Positions 18,358-27,264 are shown, counted from the stretch's first letter. The stretch: 64,000 nucleotides of DNA from Streptomyces sp. Act143 (GCF_003143935.1 NZ_QFRX01000001.1:3455874-3519873), one strand, 5' to 3'. A program made the numbers and translations. Notes: generated by a model not told the origin, from the letters alone.

Positions 18358-19371
18358 TTACGTGCTTGCTGTTCCGCGGTCCTGGGCGCCCGCGGGGCCC
18401 GCCGCGGCATCGCCGGAACCCGTCGTAAGGATCACGTTGCGCAAGGGCTCCCGGTTCACGAAACGCCCCAACTGATCCACCAGCAACCGTTTTGCGCGCG
18501 GCAGGAAGGCGGAGGTGGGCCCGCCGACGTGCGGGCTGATGAGCACACCCGGCGCCTGCCAGAGCGGGTGCCCCTGGGGCAGGGGCTCGGGGTCCACCAC
18601 GTCCAGGGCGGCGGTGATGCGGCCGCTCTCCAGTTCGGCGAGGAGCGCCTTGGTGTCGACGACGCCACCGCGCGCGACGTTCACGAGGAGGGCGCCGTCC
18701 TTCATCCGGGCCAGGAACTCGTCGTTCACCAGGCCACGGGTGGAGTCGTTCAGAGGCGTGGAGAGGATGACGACATCCGCCTCGGGCAGCAGAACGGGCA
18801 GGTCGGCGAGCGGGCGCACCGGTCCGCGCTCCGTGGTGCGCGCGGAGCGCGCGACGCGCACCACCCGCGCGAGCTCGAACGGCACGAGCCGGTCCTCGAT
18901 GGCGGCGCCGATGGACCCGTACCCGACGATGAGCACGCTCTTGTCGGCCAGCGCGGGGTGGAAGTCGCCCTGCCAGTGCTCCTGTTGCTGGGCCCGCACG
19001 AACCCCGGGATGCCGCGCAGTGAGGCGAGGGTGAGGGTGAGGGCGAGCTCCGCCGTGCTCGCCTCGTGCACTCCGCGCGCGTTGCACAGCCGTACGCCGG
19101 GGGCGATGTCGGACAGCTGTGCCATGACGTCGTCGACGCCGGCGGTGAGCGTCTGCACGAGCTGGAGGTTCCGCATCTCCTTCAGCGGGCGCACCTTGAC
19201 GGCCTGCCGCTTCATGTACGGCACGACGTAGACGACGCACTCGGCCGGGTCCCCGGGGAACTCCTGCTCACCCTCCTCACCCCCGTCCCAGAAAAGGTAG
19301 TTGGGGCCCTCGGGGAGCCCGGCGATCTCGTCCGGCGGGATGGGAAGCCACACGTCAGCGGTCATGGTCAC
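18358..19371 (-). CDS. D-isomer-specific 2-hydroxyacid dehydrogenase
   Basis: 337 aa. The NAD-binding fold centres on LIVGYGSIGAAIEDRL. The catalytic set is Arg in VNVARGGVVDTKAL, Glu in DVVDPEPLPQGHPLW and His in ISPHVGGPT, all intact. The substrate cannot be read. It resembles phosphoglycerate dehydrogenase-like and glyoxylate-reductase-like members but lacks an ACT domain, so it is not a second SerA. It is upstream of the GGDEF gene on the same strand with a 159-198 bp gap, so independent transcription is possible. It is divergent from the aldo/keto reductase. Confidence 0.87.
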   Translation of the reverse strand: MTMTADVWLPIPPDEIAGLPEGPNYLFWDGGEEGEQEFPGDPAECVVYVVPYMKRQAVKVRPLKEMRNLQLVQTLTAGVDDVMAQLSDIAPGVRLCNARGVHEASTAELALTLTLASLRGIPGFVRAQQQEHWQGDFHPALADKSVLIVGYGSIGAAIEDRLVPFELARVVRVARSARTTERGPVRPLADLPVLLPEADVVILSTPLNDSTRGLVNDEFLARMKDGALLVNVARGGVVDTKALLAELESGRITAALDVVDPEPLPQGHPLWQAPGVLISPHVGGPTSAFLPRAKRLLVDQLGRFVNREPLRNVILTTGSGDAAAGPAGAQDRGTAST

Positions 19372-19415
19372 GAGGCTATGTCAGGTACGCGAGGACGCAG
19401 AGGTTAGGTTGTGGG

Positions 19416-20441
19416 GTGCCGGAAGAGGAGGGTCACGAGCAGGTGGAGCGCAGGACGATCGGCGCGGGGGCACTCGCGGTGGGGGCCGTCGGACTCGGCT
19501 GTATGCCGATGAGCTGGGCGTACAGCGGGTCACGGCAACGGGGCGAGGAGTCGCTGCGGGCCGTGCACACAGCGCTCGACGCGGGCACGACGCTCCTGGA
19601 CACGGCCGACATGTACGGCCCGTTCACCAATGAGCTGCTGGTGGGGCGGGTGTTGAAGGAGCGGCGCGGGGACGCGTTCGTGTCGACCAAGGTCGGCCTG
19701 CTGGTGGGCGAGCAGCACATCGTGGCCAACGGCCGCCCGGGGTATGTGAAGCGGGCCTGTGACGCGTCCTTGCGGCGCCTGCAGACGGACGTCATCGACC
19801 TCTACCAGCTGCACCGCGCGGACCCCGAGGTCCCGGTCGAGGAGACCTGGGGCGCGATGGCGGAGCTGGTGCGGGCGGGAAAGGTGCGGGCGCTGGGTCT
19901 GTGCGCGATGGGAGCGCGCGGCGGCCGCCGCTCCGGCGCCCGCTTGTACGACGCGACGATCAGGCAGTTGCAACGGGTGCAGCAGGTCTTCCCGGTGAGC
20001 GCGGTGGAGGCGGAGCTGTCGGTGTGGTCACCGGAGGCGCTGGAGTCCCTGCTGCCGTGGTGCGCGGCCCGGGGCGTCGGGTTCCTCGCGGCGATGCCCC
20101 TGGGCAACGGCTTCCTGACGGGCACCCTCACCCCCGGTGAGGGCTTCGAACCGGACGACCTGCGCGCCCGTCACCCCCGCTTCACCGCGGAGATGATGGC
20201 CGCCAACCAGCCGATCATCGCCACCCTCCGCCGTATTGCGACCCGACACGGCGACAACGTCACGCCGGCCCAGGTCGCACTGGCATGGGTACTGACCCGG
20301 GGCAGCCACGTGGTACCGGTACCGGGCACCAAGCACGAGCGGTGGGCGAGGGAGAACGCCGGCGCGGCGGACCTGCACCTGTCGTCCCAGGACCTGACGG
20401 AGCTGGCGGAGCTGCCGGGGGCACAGGGGTCGTGGGACTGA
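19416..20441 (+). CDS. Aldo/keto reductase
   Basis: 341 aa from GTG at 19416. GTG at 19443, behind GAGGAGGG, is also reasonable and gives the usual start VERRTIGAGALAVGAVGLG. The NADPH-dependent TIM-barrel has Asp and Tyr in LLDTADMYGPFTNE, Lys in VSTKVG and His in YQLHRADPEVPVEETW. The C-terminal cofactor site is VVPVPGTKHERWARENAGA. It reduces aldehydes or ketones, substrate unknown. It is close to the YajO/AKR13 group. Confidence 0.9.
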   Translation: MPEEEGHEQVERRTIGAGALAVGAVGLGCMPMSWAYSGSRQRGEESLRAVHTALDAGTTLLDTADMYGPFTNELLVGRVLKERRGDAFVSTKVGLLVGEQHIVANGRPGYVKRACDASLRRLQTDVIDLYQLHRADPEVPVEETWGAMAELVRAGKVRALGLCAMGARGGRRSGARLYDATIRQLQRVQQVFPVSAVEAELSVWSPEALESLLPWCAARGVGFLAAMPLGNGFLTGTLTPGEGFEPDDLRARHPRFTAEMMAANQPIIATLRRIATRHGDNVTPAQVALAWVLTRGSHVVPVPGTKHERWARENAGAADLHLSSQDLTELAELPGAQGSWD

Positions 20442-20797
20442 GCTCCTGAGGCGGAGGCGGAGGCGTGGGCGGGGCGCCGGGGCGGAGCGGGCTTGTGGGG
20501 CGGGGAGATCTCGGGGTGTGAGGGAAGGCTGCACGGGTCCCGGGCCACCGCCGGATAGTCGGCCTCCGCTCCTCCCACACCCCCGGCCACCACCAAACAG
20601 CCGGCCTCCGCTCCACCAACACCCTTGCCCCCGGACAGTCGGCCTCCGCTCCTCCAAAACCCCCGGCCACCGCCACCCACCAGATCGCCGGAACCAGGTC
20701 GTGGGTGCCCTCGTGCATCGGGTCGTGGAGATCGGGAACTCGCGAGGCGCGAGCGGTGTATGAAAAGTAGAACCCGCCGCGTCGAAGGGACCAGATC
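20442..20797. repeat. Intergenic region with three imperfect 38-42-bp direct repeats
   Basis: No gene is visible in these 356 bp. GGCCTCCGCT recurs at 20561, 20603 and 20641, each followed by a C-rich stretch, with CCCCGGCCACC at 20580 and 20660. Units are therefore about 38-42 bp. The 3' part should hold the promoter of the sugar dehydrogenase gene, but no clear -10/-35 stands out. Confidence 0.55.
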
Positions 20798-21967
20798 GTG
20801 CAACGTCGAGTTGTGACGGCCGTGTTGGCCGCGACCACGCTCCTGCTGACGGCCGGCTGCTCCTCGGACGACGGCAGCGGGGGCGCCGCCGACGGCGGTA
20901 CGCCACCGGGCAGCACGGCGTCGGGCGGCTCGTCCTCCCCCACCCGGCAGGCCGCCGAGGAGACACCGCCCGCACAGGGCTCGGCGAAGGTGCTGCGCAC
21001 GGTCGCCACCGGCCTGGACACCCCGTGGGGCGTGGCCCCGCTGCCCGACGGGGACCTGCTGGTCGCCTCCCGGGACAAGGGCACCGTCACCCGGGTCGAC
21101 ACGGAGACCGGCAAGAAGACGGTGCTGGGCGAGGTCCCGGGGGTCTCCCCGGCGGGCGAGGGAGGTCTCCTGGGCCTGGCCCTCTCCCCCGACTACGCCT
21201 CGGACCACATGGTGTACGCCTACTTCACCTCGGCCTCGGACAACCGCGTCGTCCGCATGCTCTACGAGGAGGCGAAGCCCTCCGGCGAGCAGCTGGGCGC
21301 CCCGGACACGGTCTTCAAGGGCATCCCCAAGGGTGTCATCCACAACGGCGGCCGGATCGCGTTCGGCCCCGACAAGATGCTCTACGCGGGCACGGGCGAG
21401 AGCGGGAACACCGGTCTGTCCCAGGACAAGAAGTCCCTCGGCGGCAAGATCCTGCGCCTGACCCCGGAGGGCGAGCCGGCGCCGGGCAACCCGTTCCCCG
21501 GTTCCCCGGTGTATTCGTACGGCCACCGCAATGTGCAGGGTCTCGCCTGGGACGCCAAGCAGCGGCTGTTCGCCTCGGAGTTCGGCCAGGACACCTGGGA
21601 CGAGCTCAACGCGATCAAGCCGGGCGACAACTACGGCTGGCCCGAGGCCGAGGGCAAGTCGGACGACGCCGGCTTCCACAACCCGGTGGCTCAGTGGGCC
21701 ACGGACGAGGCCTCCCCCAGCGGCATCGCCTACGCGGAGGGCTCGATATGGATGGCGGGCCTCCGGGGCGAGCGCCTGTGGCGCATCCCGCTGAAGGGTA
21801 CGGAGGCCTCAGCCGACCCGCAGTCCTTCCTGAAGGGCGAGTACGGCCGGCTGCGCACCGTGGTGTCTGCGGGCGGCGACAAACTGTGGCTGGTCACCAG
21901 CAACACGGACGGGCGGGGCGACCCGAAGGACGGGGACGACCGGATCCTGGAGATACAGGTGAGCTGA
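20798..21967 (+). CDS. PQQ-type soluble aldose sugar dehydrogenase-like lipoprotein
   Basis: 389 aa. The signal peptide has a lipobox (LLLTAGCSSD, Cys at about 17), then a Ser/Gly/Thr-rich linker of about 40 residues. The rest is a six-bladed GSDH/Asd propeller: LDTPWGVAPLPDGDLLVASR, GEGGLLGLALSPDY, SYGHRNVQGLAWD and FGQDTWDELNAIKPGDNYGW. Family members oxidise sugars with PQQ at the cell surface. No PQQ biosynthesis genes are nearby, so the cofactor source is unknown. GTG start. Confidence 0.88.
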   Translation: MQRRVVTAVLAATTLLLTAGCSSDDGSGGAADGGTPPGSTASGGSSSPTRQAAEETPPAQGSAKVLRTVATGLDTPWGVAPLPDGDLLVASRDKGTVTRVDTETGKKTVLGEVPGVSPAGEGGLLGLALSPDYASDHMVYAYFTSASDNRVVRMLYEEAKPSGEQLGAPDTVFKGIPKGVIHNGGRIAFGPDKMLYAGTGESGNTGLSQDKKSLGGKILRLTPEGEPAPGNPFPGSPVYSYGHRNVQGLAWDAKQRLFASEFGQDTWDELNAIKPGDNYGWPEAEGKSDDAGFHNPVAQWATDEASPSGIAYAEGSIWMAGLRGERLWRIPLKGTEASADPQSFLKGEYGRLRTVVSAGGDKLWLVTSNTDGRGDPKDGDDRILEIQVS

Positions 21968-21980
21968 CCGGCGAGAACCC

Positions 21981-22202
21981 TCAGCCCTCCTCCGGCACCC
22001 CTGCCTCCGGCACCACCTCCGAGGTCTCGACCGCCTCGGCCGCCTCCGGCCGGCGTACGACGACCTTTCCGGAGGAGAGATCTATCGGCCCGTGTCCTGG
22101 GTCGCCGTCACCGACATCCACCCGAGTCAGTTCCAGTCGGTTCTGTTCGTCCCGAGTGTGTTTGCGACCGGGCGCGAACAGTTCCTCGAAGGGGTTGAAC
22201 AC
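21981..22202 (-). CDS. Small conserved acidic protein of unknown function
   Basis: 73 aa from GTG at 22202, chosen because AGGGAGG lies about four bases upstream; a GTG at 22226 is the alternative. The N-terminus reads FNPFEELFAPGRKHTRDEQN and the C-terminus is Glu/Val-rich. I recall similar short proteins being common in Streptomyces (possibly the DUF6191 group). No motif gives a function. It lies 39 bp downstream of the large LuxR-type gene in the same direction and may be cotranscribed. Confidence 0.6.
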   Translation of the reverse strand: MFNPFEELFAPGRKHTRDEQNRLELTRVDVGDGDPGHGPIDLSSGKVVVRRPEAAEAVETSEVVPEAGVPEEG

Positions 22203-22241
22203 GGGACCTCCCTGGGTCGGTGTCACCTACAGCGTAAGACG

Positions 22242-25200
22242 TCACCTCGCCGACCGACTCGGGAGCCGCTCGGCGGAGAACAGCCCCAGCCGGTGGGCCA
22301 CCGCGGCCGCCTCGCCCCGCCCCGAGACGCCGAGCTTGGCCAGGATGTTCGACACATGGACGCTGGCCGTCTTCGGGGAGATGAACAGTTCCTCGGCTAT
22401 CTGACGGTTGGTGCGGCCGGCGGAGACCAGGCGCAGGACGTCGCGTTCCCGGTCGGTGAGGCCGAGCGTCTCGGCCTGGTCCGCGGGCGCCGGGGACTGC
22501 TTCGGGACGCGGCTCAGCCCGAGGCGGGCGCGCTGGGCGAGCCGTGCGATCGAGTCGGCCAGCGGGCGGGCGCCGAGATGGTCGGCGACGGCGTGGGCGA
22601 GGCGGAGCAGTTCGGTGGCGCGGTCGCGCTCGTCCTCGCCGCCGACGGCGAGGAGGGGCTCGGCGAGGCGGTGGCGGACGCGGGCCAGGTCGTAGGGGCG
22701 GTCCAGCATCTCGAAGGCGGCGGTGACCTCGGACCAGGCGTCGGGGTCGCTGTGGCCCTCGGCGCGCCGCAGTTCCGCCCGGACCCAGTGCTCGTAGGCG
22801 TGCCAGACGGGCACGTTGACGGCGAGGGTCTTGGCGGCCTTGCGGATGCCTTGGACGATCTCGGCGCGGCCGGCCTCGGCGGCGGGCAGGCCGAGCGCAT
22901 CGGCCTCCGCGGTGGCGGCGGTCAGGAGCAGGGGCCAGGCGTAGCGCTGGGTGTCGGGCGGGAAGCCCTCGTCCAGGGCCCGGCGGAGTTCGACGCGGGC
23001 GTCCAGGAGGCGGCCTTCGCCCGCGGTGACACCGATGGTGAGGCGAGCGAGGGGGATTTCATGCTGGGGTGCCCGGTCATGGGTGCCGAAGTGGGCGCGG
23101 GCGGAGGCGAGTTGCGCGGCACATTCGGCCAGGTCACCTCGGGCGAGGGCGAGTTCGGCGCGGAGGGTGGCGCGGAAGCCGCGGGGTTTCGCGCTCTGGC
23201 CGACATGCTCCGACTTACCGGCCGCCTCAGCGGCCTCGTCCCAGCGGCCCAGGCTGACGAGGGACTCGGCGAGGTTGCCCCAGACCCAGGCCTCGCTGTC
23301 GGGAAGCCCGTACCTCCGGGTGTGGGCGACGCCCTCCTCCAGGATGGGCACGGCTTCGGCGGAGCGGCCGACGGCCTCCAGGGCGTCGGGCAAGTTGACG
23401 TAGACACGGGCCGCGATGGCGGTCATGCCGTTCTCGGTGGTCTGCCGTCGGACCTCGTACATCTCCTGCAGACCGGCTTCGAGGTCACCGGCATGGACGA
23501 TGAGGCTGCCGAGCGTGAGCCGGGCGCTCATCTCGGTCTCGCGGGCGCCGACCATGCGTGCGTACTCCACGGCGCGTTCGGCGGCCGTGAAGGCCTCGGG
23601 TCCGGGGACGTGCACCATGGACCAGTTGGCGACCTGGGAGAGCACGTCGGCGTGCACCTCCGAGGGCGGCAGCCCCTTCACCAGCTCCTGGGCGGTGGCG
23701 AGTTCCTGCCACCCGTCGCCCCGGGCCAGCGCCTGCACCAGCCGGGAACGCTGCCCCCAGAACCAGGCGGCGCGCACCGGGTCGTCGTCGTCCTCCAGCA
23801 GGCTGAGGGCCCGCTTGGTGATCTTCAGGGCGCGCTCCCGCTCTCCGGAGAGCCGGCCGGCGACGGCGGCCTCGGCCATGAGGTCGAGGTAGCGGAGCGG
23901 GGTGGTGGCCGGGTCGCAGCCGCAGGGCGGGAAGGCCTCGGTGTAGTCGACGGGGCGCAGGGCGTCCCGGACCTCCTCGGGGGCGCTGTCCCACAGCTCC
24001 ATCGCGCGTTCCAGGAGCCGGAGTTGTTCGGAGAAGGCGTGTCGGCGGCGGGCGGTGACGGAGGCGTCCAGGACGGCGGGCAGGGCCTTCGCGGCGTCGT
24101 GGGCGTGGTACCAGTAGCTGGCCAGGCGCATGACGCGGGCGTCGGCCGCGACCAGGGTGGGGTCGGCCTCCAGGGCCTCGGCGTAGCGGCGGTTGAGGCG
24201 GGAGCGTTCGCCGGGCAGCAGGTCGTCGCTGACGGCCTCGCGGACCAGGGAGTGCCGGAAGCGGTAGCCGTCGCCGTCGGGGGCGGCGCTGAGGATGCTG
24301 GCGTTGACGGCGGCGCGCAGGGCCTCGATGAGGTCGTCCTCGGCGAGCCGGGCGACGGCGGCGATCAGCCGGTACTCGACGGTGGAGCCGCCCTCGGCGA
24401 CGATCCGGGCGACCCGCTGGGCGCTCTCCGGCAGCCCCTCGACCCGTACGAGGAGCAGGTCGCGGAGGGAGTCGGTGAGGCCGGTGCAGCAGCCCTCGTG
24501 GGCGGCGACGGCGAGTTCCTCGACGAAGAAGGCGTTGCCGTCGGAGCGTTCGAAAATCTCGTCGACCTGGGCCGGGTCGGGTTCGGCGGCGAGGATGCCG
24601 GCGATCTGGCGGCTGACCTCGGCGCGGTTGAAGCGGCCGAGTTCGAGGCGGCGGACGGTGCGCAGCCGGTCGAGTTCGGCGAGCAGGGGGCGCAGCGGGT
24701 GCCGGCGGTGGATGTCGTCGGCGCGGTAGGTGGCGACGACGACGAGGCGGCCGGCGCGCAGGGTGCGGAAGAGATAGGCGAGGAGGTGGCGGGTGGAGGC
24801 GTCGGCCCAGTGGAGGTCCTCCAGCGCGACGACGACCGTGCGGTCGGCGGCGACGCGTTCCAGGATGCGGGCGGTGAGTTCGAAGAGGCGGGCCATGCTC
24901 TGCTCGTCGTGGCGTCCGGCGGGGGCCTCGCCCAGTTCGGGCAGGAGCCTCGCCAGTTCCTCCTCCTGGCCGGCGGCCGCGGCGGCGAGTTCCTCGGGCA
25001 ATGCGCGGCGCAGGGCGCGCAGGGCGGTGGAGAAGGGGGCGAAGGGCAGCCCGTCGGCGCCGATCTCGACGCAGCCGCCGAGCGCGACGACCGCGCCCTG
25101 GCCGCAGGCGGCGGTTGCGAACTCCTCGACGAGACGCGTCTTGCCGACCCCGGCCTCACCGCCGATCAGCAGTGCCTGGGGCTCCCCGGCGGCGGCACGG

Positions 25201-25652
25201 GCGAGCGCGTCGCTCAAGATGCCGAGCTCGTCTGCGCGGCCGACGAACACGGGACTGACGGACCTGGTCTCCACGGGCCCGAGCATCGCACGCGGGTCCG
25301 GCGGCACGGCACCGGTTTTCGCCGACGGCGCGATCTTGACCGCGGCCGGCCCGGACGCCACGCCCCGCGCGGCGACACCGGCGGCATCGCCCTGCGACAC
25401 CGCCCCACGCAGAACGCCCGCCGCCCCCACCCCGCGCAGAACGCCCTCCGACGCCGCCCCGGCGTACGGGACGGCGTCGGATGTGAGCGGTGCTGCGGAG
25501 GTGCGTGGCACTTCGGAGGTGCCTGGTATTTCGGCGGTGCCCGGTACTTCGGCGGTGCGCGGTACTTCGGAAGTGCGTGGTACCTCGGTTGCCGGGAGGA
25601 CGGCCGTCTGTGTGCTCGGCTGTCGGCCGTCCTCCCTCCCCCCGGCGCTCAT
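22242..25652 (-). CDS. Large LuxR-type ATP-binding regulator (LAL/MalT-like)
   Basis: 1136 aa from ATG at 25652, which overlaps the stop of the upstream 61-aa ORF as ATGA. Residues about 135-400 are an AAA/NACHT-like ATPase: FVGRADELGILSDAL, Walker A GGEAGVGKT at 164-172, Walker B VVALEDLHWAD. A long helical TPR-like middle follows. The end is a GerE/LuxR helix-turn-helix (LTDRERDVLRLVSAGRTNRQIAEEL). The first 120 residues include a hexapeptide repeat (residues 22-52), and an internal ATG at 25286 would give a conventional start. LALs are ATP-dependent activators; the target is unknown. Confidence 0.88.
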   Translation of the reverse strand: MSAGGREDGRQPSTQTAVLPATEVPRTSEVPRTAEVPGTAEIPGTSEVPRTSAAPLTSDAVPYAGAASEGVLRGVGAAGVLRGAVSQGDAAGVAARGVASGPAAVKIAPSAKTGAVPPDPRAMLGPVETRSVSPVFVGRADELGILSDALARAAAGEPQALLIGGEAGVGKTRLVEEFATAACGQGAVVALGGCVEIGADGLPFAPFSTALRALRRALPEELAAAAAGQEEELARLLPELGEAPAGRHDEQSMARLFELTARILERVAADRTVVVALEDLHWADASTRHLLAYLFRTLRAGRLVVVATYRADDIHRRHPLRPLLAELDRLRTVRRLELGRFNRAEVSRQIAGILAAEPDPAQVDEIFERSDGNAFFVEELAVAAHEGCCTGLTDSLRDLLLVRVEGLPESAQRVARIVAEGGSTVEYRLIAAVARLAEDDLIEALRAAVNASILSAAPDGDGYRFRHSLVREAVSDDLLPGERSRLNRRYAEALEADPTLVAADARVMRLASYWYHAHDAAKALPAVLDASVTARRRHAFSEQLRLLERAMELWDSAPEEVRDALRPVDYTEAFPPCGCDPATTPLRYLDLMAEAAVAGRLSGERERALKITKRALSLLEDDDDPVRAAWFWGQRSRLVQALARGDGWQELATAQELVKGLPPSEVHADVLSQVANWSMVHVPGPEAFTAAERAVEYARMVGARETEMSARLTLGSLIVHAGDLEAGLQEMYEVRRQTTENGMTAIAARVYVNLPDALEAVGRSAEAVPILEEGVAHTRRYGLPDSEAWVWGNLAESLVSLGRWDEAAEAAGKSEHVGQSAKPRGFRATLRAELALARGDLAECAAQLASARAHFGTHDRAPQHEIPLARLTIGVTAGEGRLLDARVELRRALDEGFPPDTQRYAWPLLLTAATAEADALGLPAAEAGRAEIVQGIRKAAKTLAVNVPVWHAYEHWVRAELRRAEGHSDPDAWSEVTAAFEMLDRPYDLARVRHRLAEPLLAVGGEDERDRATELLRLAHAVADHLGARPLADSIARLAQRARLGLSRVPKQSPAPADQAETLGLTDRERDVLRLVSAGRTNRQIAEELFISPKTASVHVSNILAKLGVSGRGEAAAVAHRLGLFSAERLPSRSAR
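25497..25589. repeat. 18-bp tandem repeats encoding six-residue VPxTSE-type repeats
   Basis: About five imperfect 18-bp copies lie within the N-terminal part of the LAL regulator. On the minus strand they read as EVPRTS, EVPRTA, EVPGTA, EIPGTS, EVPRTS. The reading frame and a conserved residue pattern are kept, so the repeats are probably translated as a flexible linker. Confidence 0.7.
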
Positions 25653-25834
25653 GCGGCGCGCAGGAACCGGTACCGGCGGGGGCGCCCGGTATGCACCTCA
25701 CTCTCGGCCTCGCGGCGGGCCGCCTCACGGCGGGCGGCGCGACGGCCCTGGATGGCCTCGCGGACCAGGCGCTGGTGCCGGGCCTGGCGGAGCAGGTCGT
25801 CGGAACGGAGCTGGGAGAGCTCGTACTCATACAT
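25649..25834 (-). CDS. Small basic coiled protein coupled to the LAL regulator
   Basis: 61 aa from ATG at 25834, with AAGGGG eight bases upstream; an in-frame TTG at 25912 is weaker. It begins MYEYELSQLRSDDLLRQARH and continues as an Arg/Glu/Ala-rich amphipathic helix. I recall similar short proteins in other streptomycetes, with no assigned role. The stop overlaps the LAL ATG (ATGA), a translational coupling arrangement. That suggests the small protein matters for LAL expression or acts with it. Confidence 0.7.
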   Translation of the reverse strand: MYEYELSQLRSDDLLRQARHQRLVREAIQGRRAARREAARREAESEVHTGRPRRYRFLRAA

Positions 25835-25958
25835 GGTGTGGACCCCTTGTTCGCCCTTGTGGGACTCGGTTTCGTGCTTCGCTTTCTGCGATGCCTCAAC
25901 CTTCGTCTCCAAGGCGGGTGCGCCACATCGGGAGAGTTCCGCATCTTCGGCGGCCTGC

Positions 25959-26014
25959 GGGGCCTTAGACGTGCGTGAGGGGCCTCAGACCCTGCCTAAG
26001 GTGCTTACGGCAGG
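25959..26014. promoter_or_regulatory. Repeat-rich promoter region of the small ORF/LAL operon
   Basis: GGGGCCTTAGAC (25959-25970) and GGGGCCTCAGAC (25979-25990) are direct repeats 20 bp apart. CCTGCCTAAG (25991-26000) and CTTACGGCAGG (26004-26014) form an inverted repeat with a 3-bp centre. The region lies 125-180 bp upstream of the 61-aa ORF on the minus strand. Two-turn spacing suggests binding sites for a regulator, perhaps the LAL protein itself. Confidence 0.4.
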
Positions 26015-26053
26015 ACTAAGACCCCTCTTGACCTGGGCCGACTCTGCGGCGAC

Positions 26054-26656
26054 TCAGCTGGTGGAGGGCAGCCCCAGCAGGATGTCGGTGTACTTGAGGA
26101 CGGCCAGGAGCAGGCCGATGACACCGAGCGAGACGCCCGCCCAGGCGACCGACTTGATCCAGACGGCCTGCGGCTTGCCGGGCGCCCCGAAGGCGGGCCG
26201 GGCCAGCACGAAGGCGCCGACGCAGAGCGCGGCGAGCGCGAAGAGGCCGCCCCACACCGCGGTGGTGTGCCAGGCGTCGCCGTACACCTCCTTGACCTGC
26301 TTGGCGACACTCGCGGTCGACGAGGTCTGCAACTGGCCGACCAGGGTCTCGCGGGCGGCGGCGACGGTGCCGATCCAGCCGCCGGTGAGCGAGACGAGGC
26401 CGAGCACGGCGGAGACCACGGCGCCCGCGCCCTGGCCGACGCCGGTGGGGCCCTCGGAGGCGTCTCCGGCAGCGCCCTCGGACGCCAGGAGGTCCTCGTC
26501 GGTCACCTCGTCCGTCGCGTCCGTCGCGTCCGTCGCGTCCGTGTCGTCACCGGTCGGGTCGGCCTTGGTCAGATCGGTGGCGGCCACCGTCTCCTCGTCG
26601 GCCTTGGTCTCGGGGCCCGTCTCGGCCCCGGTCTCGTCAACAGTCTTCGTTCCCAT
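26054..26656 (-). CDS. Membrane protein with acidic repeat N-terminus
   Basis: 200 aa from ATG at 26656; a longer in-frame start up to 26875 exists but reads through low-complexity Arg/Pro. The N-terminal 80 residues are Asp/Thr/Glu-rich with DATDATDATD encoded by a 9-bp repeat near 26509-26544. About three hydrophobic helices follow (SAVLGLVSLTGGWIGTVAAA; AVWGGLFALAALCVGAFVLA; VAWAGVSLGVIGLLLAVLKY). No known domain recognised. Confidence 0.65.
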   Translation of the reverse strand: MGTKTVDETGAETGPETKADEETVAATDLTKADPTGDDTDATDATDATDEVTDEDLLASEGAAGDASEGPTGVGQGAGAVVSAVLGLVSLTGGWIGTVAAARETLVGQLQTSSTASVAKQVKEVYGDAWHTTAVWGGLFALAALCVGAFVLARPAFGAPGKPQAVWIKSVAWAGVSLGVIGLLLAVLKYTDILLGLPSTS

Positions 26657-26691
26657 GCTCCGCACCGTACGGAGCGAGTCTGAGAGGTCTC

Positions 26692-27264
26692 TTAATGATC
26701 GTTGTGAGCGGCACGCGTGCGTGCCGAACGCCACTCCGGCGCCAGCACCGACCAGATCTCCAGGTCGTGCCGCACCCCGTGGTGGAGGTGGCTCTGACGC
26801 CGCACCCCGTCCCGGGTCAGGCCCAGTCGCCGGGCCACGTTCAGGCTGGCGGTGTTCCCGGCGGCGGCGACCCACTCGACGCGGTGGATGCCGCGTTCCT
26901 CGATCACCCAGTCGATGAGCAGCCGCATCGCCCGGGTGATCAGCCCGCGCCCGGTGGCGGCGGGCTCCAGCCAGCAGCCGACCTCGGCGTTGCCCTGAGC
27001 GGCGTCAACGTTGAGGGTCAGCACCCCTCCGACGAGTTTTCCGTCCAGCCAGATGCCGTGGTAGCCGCCGGTGTCGTCGACGCGCATCTGCGCGTAGCGC
27101 TGGAGGGTCGCGCGCGCGGAGTCCACGTCGACCACCTGTGAGCCGAAGGCAATGAACTGCCCGATGAACTCCCGGCCGCGCTCCAGGTTGGCCAGGAACT
27201 CCTCGGCGTGCCAGGGCTCCAGCGGCCGGAGTTCCGCCCCGTCACCCAGCGATATCGCGTACAT
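26692..27264 (-). CDS. GNAT acetyltransferase, RimJ/RimL type
   Basis: 190 aa from ATG at 27264, with GAAGGAG about nine bases upstream. It uses acetyl-CoA to acetylate an amine, possibly a protein N-terminus. The fold is seen from LRPLEPWHAEEFLANLERGR through WLEPAATGRGLITRAMRLLIDW (acetyl-CoA loop) to VEWVAAAGNTASLNVARRLG. The start overlaps the 3' end of the MMPL transporter gene by 23 bp, so the two are probably cotranscribed. Confidence 0.88.
   Translation of the reverse strand: MYAISLGDGAELRPLEPWHAEEFLANLERGREFIGQFIAFGSQVVDVDSARATLQRYAQMRVDDTGGYHGIWLDGKLVGGVLTLNVDAAQGNAEVGCWLEPAATGRGLITRAMRLLIDWVIEERGIHRVEWVAAAGNTASLNVARRLGLTRDGVRRQSHLHHGVRHDLEIWSVLAPEWRSARTRAAHNDH

Noticed and set aside
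22092..26918. A 1608-codon open frame on the plus strand opposite the LAL regulator
   Set aside because: Its translation is low-complexity Gly/Ala/Val/Glu, typical of the complement of a GC-rich coding strand. The minus strand has clear domains, ribosome sites and ATGA coupling.
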